A DNA stretch of 9,613 bases, from NCBI GenBank assembly GCA_943914745.1, contig CALUDF010000096.1, positions 1 through 9,613 of the forward strand, in the 5' to 3' direction. This document shows positions 1-6,383 of this stretch, one piece after another. The notes under the pieces were generated by a model. The model did not search any database, had not been told where the DNA came from, and worked only from the letters and a program-made list of their open reading frames with translations. Made by a program: the position numbers and the translations under genes. Every line of letters begins with the position of its first letter. The stretch's first letter is position 1. The stretch is from an uncultured Bacteriovorax sp. GTDB taxonomy: Bacteria > Bdellovibrionota > Bacteriovoracia > Bacteriovoracales > Bacteriovoracaceae.

Positions 1-93
1 CACTTTCTCTCTCTCATAGAATCGCTGAAATGCTTTATTCATCGATATTTCATTCGTTTTCCACAATTGGCATGAGGCTTGAAAAAAGCAGAA
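1..93. other. Window edge with no convincing gene
   Basis: No confident gene is visible here. On the minus strand an ATG at 42-40 opens a frame that stays open to the window edge (14 codons, beginning MNKAFQRF). It lacks a clear Shine-Dalgarno sequence and is too short to judge. On the plus strand two frames are open from the edge, ending at 75 and at 149, equally too short to support. Any of these could be the end of a neighbouring gene. Sequence to the left of the window would decide. Confidence 0.3.
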
Positions 94-114
94 GGCAGAC
101 CCTGGGGGCCTGCC
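82..114 (-). terminator. Third stem-loop plus T-tract after clpA
   Basis: Read on the minus strand, GGCAG pairs with CTGCC (110-114 with 94-98). A single mismatch follows, then CCC pairs with GGG around a CCA loop, giving an 8-pair GC-rich hairpin. The T-tract (six T, complement of 82-87) starts six bases after the stem, so it fits an intrinsic terminator imperfectly. It is the strongest hairpin of the three in this region and lies furthest from clpA. Confidence 0.45.
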
Positions 115-115
115 G

Positions 116-140
116 AAAAAAAATTTTAATGGGGTTAAAA
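116..140 (-). terminator. Second stem-loop plus T8 after clpA
   Basis: On the minus strand TTTTAA pairs with TTAAAA around a CCCCA loop (140 down to 124), followed directly by eight T (complement of 116-123). The stem is only A-T pairs, so alone it would be weak. Its place between two other hairpin/T-tract units suggests a back-up terminator. Confidence 0.4.
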
Positions 141-158
141 AAAATGTGAAGAGGACCT

Positions 159-183
159 AAAAAAAGTTAAGGACGGGCCTTAA
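159..183 (-). terminator. Intrinsic terminator of the clp operon
   Basis: On the minus strand TTAAGG pairs with CCTTAA around a CCCGT loop (183 down to 167). One C and then seven T (complement of 159-165) follow. It begins 17 bases after the clpA stop codon, the expected place for a rho-independent terminator. The stem is short (6 bp), so termination may be partial and helped by the two hairpins further downstream. Confidence 0.6.
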
Positions 184-200
184 ATTGGGCAAAAATTAAC

Positions 201-2555
201 CTAATCCTGGAATTTGAAGACGATTTTTTGCTCTTTTTCATCCAACGAAACGTGCACAACGCCTCCTTTTTCGAGTTTTCCAAAAAGAATTTCATGCGAA
301 AGAGGCTTTTTAATCTCATGATCGATGATTCTGGCTAGAGGTCTTGCTCCCATTTGCGGATCAAAACCCACTTTTGCCAGGTGTGTGCGCGCTTCTTCTT
401 CCACTACCAGCTCTACATTCTTCTCACCAAGCTTTGTTTCAAGTTGGATGAGGAATTTATCGACGATTTTTAGGATCTGATCATCAGAGAGCTTGTTAAA
501 GTGGACGATGGCATCCAAACGATTCCTGAATTCAGGCGTAAAAAAGTTTTTAATGGCCGAATCGCGCTTAAAAGATTGGTTGTCTAAGGCCTTACCAAGT
601 CCAATTGAGCCCGACTCCATCTCTTTTGCGCCAGCATTTGATGTCATAATAATGACGACGTTTCTAAAATCAGTTGAGCGGCCCTGCGAGTCTGTCAAAG
701 TTCCATGATCCATGATTTGCAGCAGGATATTGAAGATGTCCGGGTGGGCTTTTTCAATTTCGTCTAAAAGTAAAACAGCATGTGGATGTTTTTTGATCAC
801 ATCTGTGAGCTGTCCTCCGTTATCAAAACCAACATAGCCTGGAGGCGCGCCAATTAATTTGGCCACGGAATGTTTTTCCATGTACTCCGACATGTCAAAG
901 CGCTCCAGGTGAATCCCCAGCTCGCGGGCAAGTTGTTTAGCAAGCTCTGTCTTTCCCACTCCAGTGGGTCCCGTGAAAAGAAAAGACCCCATGGGTTTTA
1001 AGTCGCTCGATAGCCCAGACCTTGAAAGCAAAATCGCATCGGCCACTTTTTCGACGGCCTGGTCTTGCCCGAAGATTAGAAGTTTCAGGTTGCTCTTTAG
1101 GCTCCTTAGTTTATCGCGCTCATCAGTGGCCACGGACATTTTAGGGATCTTTGCCATCATAGCGATGACAGTTTCGACATCTTTCTTGCTGATATTTTGG
1201 TGGCGCTTTGATTCAGGGAGAATCCTGATCATCGCCCCGACCTCATCAATAACATCAATTGATTTATCCGGGTTCTTCCTGTCTGTGATGTGCTTAGTGG
1301 CCAAATCGACGATCAACTTAACAATCGCATTAGAGTACTTCACATTGTGATGCTCTTCAAACTTAGGCCTTAGCCCCAGGAGAATTTTGAGCGTGTCTTC
1401 CGCACTTGGCTCCGACACATCCACTTTTTGCAGCCTGCGGTTAAAGGCAGAGTCCTTCTCGATAAATTTGCGGTACTCTTCATAAGTCGTGCTTCCGATA
1501 CAACGAAGCTCGCCACTACTTAAGGCGGGCTTTAACAAATTGGATGCATCCATGGATCCACCGCTGGTTGCCCCTGCTCCCATGATCGTGTGGATTTCAT
1601 CTATAAAGAGGATTGCTTCATTTTTTCCATCCTCATTATATGTCTTGAGTTCCTTCATGACGTTTTTGAGCCTCTGCTCAAAATCCCCACGGTATTTTGT
1701 ACCGGCAAGAAGACTCGCTAAATCTAAACTAAAAATGACTGCTTTTTTAAGCAGCTCCGGAACTTCACCTTGAACTATCCGGTAAGCAAGACCTTCAGCG
1801 ATTGCAGTCTTTCCTACTCCGGCCTCGCCCACTAAGAGAGGATTATTTTTTCTACGGCGAGATAAAATCTGAGCAACGCGCTCGATTTCGCTTTCTCGTC
1901 CTACAATCGGATCAATTTTTCCCTTGCTCACTTCCTCATTCAGATTGGTGCAATATTCCTGAAGAGCGTTCTGTTTGTTCGCTGGCATCTCACCCAACTC
2001 GGTACGGATAGAATCATGAAGACTCGTTTCCGTATTCACCGAACGGTCTATGCCGTGAGCGATCATTTTTATGACATCGAACTTTTCAATGTTGTGCGAT
2101 TCCAGAAGATAAGTCACAAAGCTCTCTGCTTCATTAAAGAGTGCTACTAAAAGATTGACCCCTAAAATATCCTTTTTTCCTGAAGACTGCACGTGAATGG
2201 CCGCCCGTTGGATCACGCGCTGAAGCCCCATGGAAATTTCTGGCTGATAACTGATTCCATTTTCACGGGCCAGCTCTCTTAACTCCACATCCACAAATTG
2301 CCTGCGCGAGAGCTCTTCAATCGCCTCTCCTGAGAGCAGGCTGAAATTGTCTTCTGTCGCGATAAACGTATCGAGCTCCTTTTCCATCTGGGAAAGATTT
2401 GCTCCACAGCTCTCCAGGATATTTCTGACTTCTGTATCCTCAAGCATAGACTTAAACATGATTTCTAATGTTAAGTACTCATGCCTAAGAAGATTGGCCC
2501 TAATGACGGCCGAATTAATAATGAATTCTAATTTTAAATTGCTTCCTTTGCTCAT
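201..2555 (-). CDS. clpA: ClpA, ATP-dependent Clp protease unfoldase subunit
   Basis: Hexameric AAA+ unfoldase that threads substrates into ClpP in the cytoplasm and takes N-degron substrates from ClpS. The 784 residues (E. coli ClpA is about 758) begin with a double Clp-N repeat domain (about 1-150), the ClpS docking site. The first AAA module has Walker A GEAGVGKT (243-250), Walker B ILFIDE (315-320) and arginines R373/R374. The second has Walker A GPTGVGKT (529-536), Walker B VLLLDE (594-599) and sensor-2 GARPL (736-740). An IGL tripeptide at 651-653 is the ClpP-docking loop signature, and the absence of a long ClpB-type middle coiled coil rules out ClpB. Start chosen from an AAGGA 8 bases upstream. 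It follows clpS after 11 bases and ends the operon. No clpP is in the window. Identity is firm. Confidence 0.97.
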   Translation of the reverse strand: MSKGSNLKLEFIINSAVIRANLLRHEYLTLEIMFKSMLEDTEVRNILESCGANLSQMEKELDTFIATEDNFSLLSGEAIEELSRRQFVDVELRELARENGISYQPEISMGLQRVIQRAAIHVQSSGKKDILGVNLLVALFNEAESFVTYLLESHNIEKFDVIKMIAHGIDRSVNTETSLHDSIRTELGEMPANKQNALQEYCTNLNEEVSKGKIDPIVGRESEIERVAQILSRRRKNNPLLVGEAGVGKTAIAEGLAYRIVQGEVPELLKKAVIFSLDLASLLAGTKYRGDFEQRLKNVMKELKTYNEDGKNEAILFIDEIHTIMGAGATSGGSMDASNLLKPALSSGELRCIGSTTYEEYRKFIEKDSAFNRRLQKVDVSEPSAEDTLKILLGLRPKFEEHHNVKYSNAIVKLIVDLATKHITDRKNPDKSIDVIDEVGAMIRILPESKRHQNISKKDVETVIAMMAKIPKMSVATDERDKLRSLKSNLKLLIFGQDQAVEKVADAILLSRSGLSSDLKPMGSFLFTGPTGVGKTELAKQLARELGIHLERFDMSEYMEKHSVAKLIGAPPGYVGFDNGGQLTDVIKKHPHAVLLLDEIEKAHPDIFNILLQIMDHGTLTDSQGRSTDFRNVVIIMTSNAGAKEMESGSIGLGKALDNQSFKRDSAIKNFFTPEFRNRLDAIVHFNKLSDDQILKIVDKFLIQLETKLGEKNVELVVEEEARTHLAKVGFDPQMGARPLARIIDHEIKKPLSHEILFGKLEKGGVVHVSLDEKEQKIVFKFQD

Positions 2556-2563
2556 AAATAACG

Positions 2564-2568
2564 TCCTT
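2564..2568 (-). promoter_or_regulatory. Ribosome binding site of clpA overlapping the clpS stop
   Basis: On the minus strand AAGGA lies 8 bases before the clpA ATG, and its two A residues are the last two bases of the clpS TAA stop codon. A ribosome finishing clpS would sit on the clpA initiation region, so the two products are probably made in coupled fashion. The sequence is seen directly; the coupling is inferred. Confidence 0.6.
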
Positions 2569-2887
2569 ATTCAGGTTCGATCGTGCATAAAAGAGGATGG
2601 GCCTGTTCTTTGGCCATTCGCTCAACTTTCTTTGCCTTACTTTCTGCGATCTCATGCGTATAAACCCCACAGATACCGACACCTGTGCGGTGAACTTCCA
2701 TCATGATTCTTTCTGCCTCAGGGAGAGGTTTGTGAAAAACGCTTTGGAGAATAAAAATAACAAATTCCATCGTTGTATAGTCATCATTATGTAAGAGGAC
2801 TTTATATTTCTTGGGAAGTTGAATTTTCTTTTTTGTGATGGTGGCCGTACCACCTTCTTCATCATGTTGGTGATTGTGTTCAGTCAT
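2567..2887 (-). CDS. clpS: ClpS, N-end rule adaptor for ClpA
   Basis: Cytoplasmic adaptor that binds proteins with destabilising N-terminal residues and hands them to ClpA. The 106-residue length is normal. A flexible His/Glu-rich N-terminal tail (about 1-24) precedes the folded core. The core has the hallmark LLHNDDYTTMEF with N34, D35 and D36 for binding the substrate alpha-amino group, the M40 gatekeeper, H66 in VHRTG, and ends with the typical HPLLCTIE. These residues carry the same numbers as in E. coli ClpS. The N-tail is the part known in the family to engage ClpA. The gene lies 20 bases after the lipoprotein protease gene and 11 bases before clpA. The ribosome binding site is weak (an AAAG next to the start), which fits translation coupled to the upstream gene. 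Confidence 0.97.
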   Translation of the reverse strand: MTEHNHQHDEEGGTATITKKKIQLPKKYKVLLHNDDYTTMEFVIFILQSVFHKPLPEAERIMMEVHRTGVGICGVYTHEIAESKAKKVERMAKEQAHPLLCTIEPE

Positions 2888-2907
2888 GCTTTAATTATCG
2901 CTCTTTT

Positions 2908-4152
2908 TTAGTTAAAGACGCAAGACTTCTCTCGAAGCTCTTTCAGGTAGCTATCAGGAACGCGCGCTCCATTTTTTAGTGAGCACATGAGATTGGTGTC
3001 CTCGGCAGAAATTTCATAGTATACGAGATCACTTTTTTGACTGTCGAAAAATTCCGTGTAGCAATCAGGGAAACCTAAAACATGACCAAACTCGTGGGCG
3101 AGCACCTTTTTTTGTGTGTTTGGGTCAAGGCTTTGGCTCAAATAAACTTGTCGTGTGTCATTATCAGGCACGTAAGAAATACCGCCGGTGATTGGAAAAA
3201 TTTCTATCACGTCGCTTCCTCTTTCCTCGACTATTTCAATCGAAAATTTAAAGCTACCGCGGCTCCATGTTTCGCTGACGTGAGATAACATCGCTTTAAG
3301 TTTCTCAGTATCCCAACCCTTACTATAGACCTTTAAGCTCATGGTTGTCGTTTCGTCACTACTTTGCGTGCATTGAAACTTCAGGTGTGACTCTCTTAAG
3401 ACAAAAAGTTTGTCATAGCGCTCTTTTTCAAAACGTTTTTGATAGTGCTTCAGCAGCGTGGAAACTTTCCTATTCTTACTTTGAATATTGTACTGAGATT
3501 GGCAATTGACTCTGCTTGGATCAAAAGACCTGCACATTTTGACCACTCTTTCGCCGATGAAACTCGCCCGCTCTCCAGTAAGATCATCTATGCTTTCAGA
3601 CGAACAATCATTTTCCTGGCAATATTCGCGAATTTCTAGATATGGCCTGTTGTCATTGAGTTTTTTTCTTGAAAGGTTGGCGAGTTGACATTTTTGCCCT
3701 TCATAGCGCATTGAATGCTGGAAAAGATAATAAAGCTCAACTGAAATGTCTTTAACATTGGCCTCAAGATACTGGGTATTTGCTATCTTCTTTTTTAGGA
3801 GAGTCAGTTTTTCGCTGAGTTCATCCATGTTAATAATGAGCGGAGTCTTATAATCATATAGGCGCTCTGGCATATTAAAAAAGGCCACCGGAAAACGCAT
3901 CTGAAAGTCGTAGTAAGTAAGGCCGATTTCCTTCGTCACTGGCTCTTCCACTACCTGGTCGCTGGAGCACTGTCTTTCCAAAAGAAGGTAGCTGTAAGCA
4001 TCGCTTTCATACGTTCCTCCTATGGGGGCATTGATTTTTTTCCCACAAGAACTGAGCGCCAGAAGAGTTACCATAAAAAAGACCGATTTAAGGGCCATAT
4101 GCATAAAGTGTCTCATTTTTTGACAGCCGTCTAAGAAGGAGAAAAATCCCAT
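2908..4152 (-). CDS. Predicted metzincin-type zinc metalloprotease lipoprotein
   Basis: I do not recognise a named family. A lipoprotein signal is visible: basic residues 12-22, hydrophobic core about 23-33, lipobox LSSC with C36 as lipidated cysteine. The +2 glycine gives no inner-membrane retention signal, so outer-membrane or surface anchoring is inferred. Near the C-terminus HEFGHVLGFPD (353-363) fits HExxHxxGxxD, with E354 as general base and H353, H357 and D363 as zinc ligands. M389 in NLMCS is a plausible Met-turn. Aspartate as third ligand resembles snapalysin-like metzincins rather than the usual histidine. Residues 45-250 match nothing I know and include several cysteines that could form disulfides. 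The start at 4152 has GAGGA 7 bases upstream; M13, M17 or M19 would give a more usual signal length. First gene of an operon with clpS and clpA. Substrate unknown. Confidence 0.75.
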   Translation of the reverse strand: MGFFSFLDGCQKMRHFMHMALKSVFFMVTLLALSSCGKKINAPIGGTYESDAYSYLLLERQCSSDQVVEEPVTKEIGLTYYDFQMRFPVAFFNMPERLYDYKTPLIINMDELSEKLTLLKKKIANTQYLEANVKDISVELYYLFQHSMRYEGQKCQLANLSRKKLNDNRPYLEIREYCQENDCSSESIDDLTGERASFIGERVVKMCRSFDPSRVNCQSQYNIQSKNRKVSTLLKHYQKRFEKERYDKLFVLRESHLKFQCTQSSDETTTMSLKVYSKGWDTEKLKAMLSHVSETWSRGSFKFSIEIVEERGSDVIEIFPITGGISYVPDNDTRQVYLSQSLDPNTQKKVLAHEFGHVLGFPDCYTEFFDSQKSDLVYYEISAEDTNLMCSLKNGARVPDSYLKELREKSCVFN

Positions 4153-4202
4153 TTCTCATTCCTCATATTTAGAGTTTTTTCCCTCTATTTATCTCTCTTA
4201 AT

Positions 4203-4218
4203 TACAAGCCCTGTGCCA
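4203..4218 (-). promoter_or_regulatory. Candidate sigma-54 (-24/-12) promoter for protease-clpS-clpA
   Basis: The minus strand reads TGGCACAGGGCTTGTA, against the sigma-54 consensus TGGCAC-N5-TTGCW. The -24 half is perfect, the spacing is exact and TTG of the -12 half is present. The only serious departure is T for C in the nearly invariant -12 GC. Transcription would start near 4190 and leave a leader of about 40 bases before the ATG at 4152. The window also encodes sigma-54 itself. An enhancer-binding activator would be needed; none is in the window. The mismatch at a key base keeps confidence moderate. Confidence 0.4.
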
Positions 4219-4249
4219 TAAATCCCATAGGCAAAGGTAGGCTTTTTTT
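4206..4249 (+). promoter_or_regulatory. Possible leader hairpin with T-run before the nucleotidase gene
   Basis: On the plus strand AAGCC (4206-4210) can pair with GGCTT (4240-4244) and TGCC (4214-4217) with GGCA (4230-4233), separated by a 3x6 internal loop. Seven T (4243-4249) overlap the end of the stem. The form recalls a terminator or attenuator 13 bases before the start codon. Pairing is weak and no plus-strand promoter upstream was found, so this may be chance. Confidence 0.2.
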
Positions 4250-4262
4250 GTAGAGTTTTAAC

Positions 4263-5942
4263 ATGAAAAAATTAACACTTTTAGGCTTCCTTTTAATCTC
4301 TTTTCCGCTTTGGTCACAGGAGATTCCTTTTACCGTTTTTCACACCAACGACCTGCACTCCCACCTCGATGGCGTCAAGGTTCCATCTGGGGAGAGTTAT
4401 GAAAAACGCGGAGGATTTGCCAGGATCACTTCGGCCATTAATGAACTTCGAGACAAAAAAAAGGGAGAGATCGTCATTGGTGTGGATGCGGGGGATTTTT
4501 TCTCTGGAACTATTTTTTCGGCCATCGGAGTCTCAGCCCTTAAAGACTTCCCGGAGTACCAGTTTTTCATGGAAAACAAGTACGATCTTCTGACTTTTGG
4601 AAACCATGAGTTTGATCCACTCAATGACGGCTTAGAAATCATGCTCAAAAAAATGAGTGAATTCCCAAGGAAAATCCCTCTTGTCGCAAGCAACCTTTAC
4701 GTCAAGCACGACTCTCCTCTGAGAAAATTCCTGGAAAATCCGGAGCTGGTAAAGCCTTACCTGGTTAAAGAGTTCCAAAGCCCAAAAGGAAATTTGCGTA
4801 TCGGTTTTTTAGGTATTCTGGGACCTGATGGATGCTTAGTCAGCCGCTCAACCAGAGGAGATGTGCACTTCATTGGCTTTGATGACGATAAATCCAAACA
4901 AAAAATGAGCGAGCTCTCCGATCATTTGAATAAATTAATCACTGAGCTCAAAAAAGATAAAAAAGTAGACCTCGTAGTCCTCTCCATGCACGGAGGAGGA
5001 AAAGAGTCCCATGAGCTCGCCAGTAAACTCAAAGGACTCGACGTCTTCATTTCAGGACACACCCACAAGCAGGAATTTGCTATCGTCAATGGAATACCAG
5101 TCAATCAAACAGGTTCATATGGCGAAAACCTGGGACTCATGGAATTTGTTTTTGATACGAAATTAAAGAAAGTAAAACTTCTTAATCCTTCCAGCAATCA
5201 TGTCATCACCATCACTGAGAAAATCCCTGAAAACCCAGGATGGAAAAAGCGCATTGATGAATGGAGGAAAAAATCGTTTGAGCTCATGGGACAAAAAGAA
5301 GATCCCAATGAAATTGTTTTTACACCTAAAAAAAGTTATATCCGCTCAAGCGCCATCCCCAACCCTATGGGAGAGCTTGTCACCAGATCAATTATCACTG
5401 AACTAAATGAGACGATTAAAGATGATAAAATTGATGCCTACTTCACCTCTATGGGACTTGTACGCGCTTCATTTTATAAGAACACACCCTACACCAGGGC
5501 CGACATTTTTGAAGTGACTTCCATTGGCTTTGACCAGAATAAAACTCCTGGAGTGGACGTCGTCTCTTTTTATCTCTCGCCAAAAGACGTTAGAATGGTC
5601 ATAAGTTTCATGGAGATTTACACCTACATTTCAACCTCTTTTTCACCGGCAATCTCACCTAATTTAAGCTTTAAAATCAGGAAATGGGGCATTCCCTTCG
5701 TCAATCGCATTTACGACCTCAAGCTGGATGGAAAAGACCTCTTGGACTATAATAGGCCCATTAAGATTGCGACTAACAAATTTATCGTGATGAACATTGA
5801 GACGATGAAGAAAATCACCAGGGGTTTTATTGATTTAGTGCCTAAAACAAAAACGGGTGAACCGGTAAAAGATTACGTGGTTCACCCGAAAGAGTATTTA
5901 CTTATGACCGAGCACTTTAAAAAGCACCCGGGGCTTTATTAA
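4263..5942 (+). CDS. Secreted 5'-nucleotidase/UshA-family metallophosphoesterase
   Basis: Periplasmic or secreted dinuclear-metal phosphoesterase, probably releasing phosphate from nucleotides or related esters. The N-terminus MKKLTLLGFLLISFPLWS is a Sec signal, cleaved around residue 18-19. The metallophosphoesterase domain (about 20-300) has all family motifs: HTNDLH (D30, H32), DAGD (D78), GNHEFD (N114, H115), SMHGGG (H243) and GHTH (H266, H268). The region from about 350 to 540 sits where the 5'-nucleotidase C-terminal substrate-binding domain belongs and keeps IPNPMGELV and SMGLVR-like segments. It is divergent, so substrate specificity cannot be read off. At 559 residues the length is usual. 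The upstream in-frame TAG at 4251 and the signal peptide fix the start, although the ribosome binding site is poor. Transcribed alone, divergent from the protease operon and convergent with hpf. No plus-strand terminator was seen after it. Confidence 0.9.
   Translation: MKKLTLLGFLLISFPLWSQEIPFTVFHTNDLHSHLDGVKVPSGESYEKRGGFARITSAINELRDKKKGEIVIGVDAGDFFSGTIFSAIGVSALKDFPEYQFFMENKYDLLTFGNHEFDPLNDGLEIMLKKMSEFPRKIPLVASNLYVKHDSPLRKFLENPELVKPYLVKEFQSPKGNLRIGFLGILGPDGCLVSRSTRGDVHFIGFDDDKSKQKMSELSDHLNKLITELKKDKKVDLVVLSMHGGGKESHELASKLKGLDVFISGHTHKQEFAIVNGIPVNQTGSYGENLGLMEFVFDTKLKKVKLLNPSSNHVITITEKIPENPGWKKRIDEWRKKSFELMGQKEDPNEIVFTPKKSYIRSSAIPNPMGELVTRSIITELNETIKDDKIDAYFTSMGLVRASFYKNTPYTRADIFEVTSIGFDQNKTPGVDVVSFYLSPKDVRMVISFMEIYTYISTSFSPAISPNLSFKIRKWGIPFVNRIYDLKLDGKDLLDYNRPIKIATNKFIVMNIETMKKITRGFIDLVPKTKTGEPVKDYVVHPKEYLLMTEHFKKHPGLY
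5844..5888 (-). terminator. Intrinsic terminator of the lpt-rpoN-hpf operon
   Basis: Plus-strand CGGGTGAACC (5854-5863) and GGTTCACCCG (5879-5888) form a perfect 10-bp inverted repeat. Inside it GTAA (5865-5868) and TTAC (5873-5876) add four more pairs around a tetraloop. Read on the minus strand the stem is followed at once by TTTTTGTTTT (complement of 5844-5853), a textbook rho-independent terminator about 50 bases after the hpf stop. On the plus strand no T-tract follows, so it serves the minus-strand operon. It lies wholly inside the nucleotidase coding sequence. Confidence 0.8.
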
Positions 5943-6307
5943 GCTACATCTTCATCGTCATTGTTGTAGTCAGTCCAGGCTGACTCAGGGTCCAGAATCA
6001 CAATGTCTGAAGCCTGACGGTGAATTTTATTATATTTATCTTTTTTCTTGAAGACTTGTTTTTCAATCTTATCCACGGCCATATCAATGCTGTGGTAAAG
6101 GTTATCAGACGATGCTTTTGCATGGTACTCGCAGTGTGGGGCGTGGTAATAAACCTCAGCAAAGTGCTGACCATTCTTCACGTAACACGACCATTTCATC
6201 GTTCCTTTGTCCTTAAAGAATTTCTCAAGCTTGGCAGAAGCCTCTTGAATTTTTGCATCCAGTGCAGCTGTGTGTTCTAAGTGTAAAAATGATGTTGTAA
6301 TTTTCAT
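5939..6307 (-). CDS. hpf: Ribosome hibernation-promoting factor (HPF/RaiA/sigma-54 modulation family)
   Basis: Small cytoplasmic protein that binds the decoding region of the 30S subunit and silences ribosomes in stationary phase or stress. The first 95 or so residues match the family fold: a start like MKITTSFLHLEHTAALDAKI, a central AEVYYHAPHCEYHAKASSDNLYHSID segment in two pieces, then IEKQVFKKKDKYNKIHRQ. At 122 residues it is longer than short HPF (about 95) and shorter than long HPF (about 180 or more). The extra part is a short tail ending in acidic DDEDVA and not a dimerisation domain, so 100S formation by the long-HPF route is not predicted. AAGGG lies 4 bases before the start. It follows rpoN by 76 bases, a location typical of Proteobacteria. 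Its stop overlaps that of the convergent nucleotidase gene. Confidence 0.92.
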   Translation of the reverse strand: MKITTSFLHLEHTAALDAKIQEASAKLEKFFKDKGTMKWSCYVKNGQHFAEVYYHAPHCEYHAKASSDNLYHSIDMAVDKIEKQVFKKKDKYNKIHRQASDIVILDPESAWTDYNNDDEDVA

Positions 6308-6328
6308 AATGCCCTTCTTTCGTTTTGC

Positions 6329-6343
6329 CTTTGCCCCGCAAAG
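6329..6343 (-). promoter_or_regulatory. Perfect hairpin in the rpoN-hpf spacer
   Basis: CTTTGC (6329-6334) and GCAAAG (6338-6343) form a 6-bp stem with a 3-base loop, 12 bases ahead of the hpf AAGGG. No T-tract follows on either strand, so it is not an intrinsic terminator. It could shape hpf translation or stabilise a processed hpf mRNA. The structure is seen; a role is conjecture. No strong internal promoter was recognised in the spacer. Confidence 0.35.
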
Positions 6344-6383
6344 ACAATTGGTTCGTAATAGAAAACGCTTTTAAGAAATTGCC

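Noticed and set aside
68..83. Second sigma-54-like string on the plus strand (TGGCAT-N5-TTGAA)
   Set aside because: Both key C positions are lost and it points into the terminators and the 3' end of clpA, where no plus-strand gene lies. Probably chance.
964..1350. 128-codon open frame antisense to clpA (likewise 2347-2706 and 6538-6921 antisense to clpA/clpS and rpoN)
   Set aside because: They lie opposite strongly conserved genes, their translations resemble no family, and they have no supporting upstream signals. They are shadows of the real genes.
4230..4242. GG...GC pair before the nucleotidase gene as a sigma-54 promoter
   Set aside because: The spacing is one base short of the required 10 and the flanking bases do not fit the consensus.
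4234..4255. Sigma-70-type promoter for the nucleotidase gene using TAGAGT as -10
   Set aside because: The -10 element would be only about 10 bases from the start codon, and neither hexamer matches well.
5974..5990. GTCAG...CTGAC hairpin inside hpf as a plus-strand terminator for the nucleotidase gene
   Set aside because: No T-tract follows the 5-bp stem, so it does not fit an intrinsic terminator.
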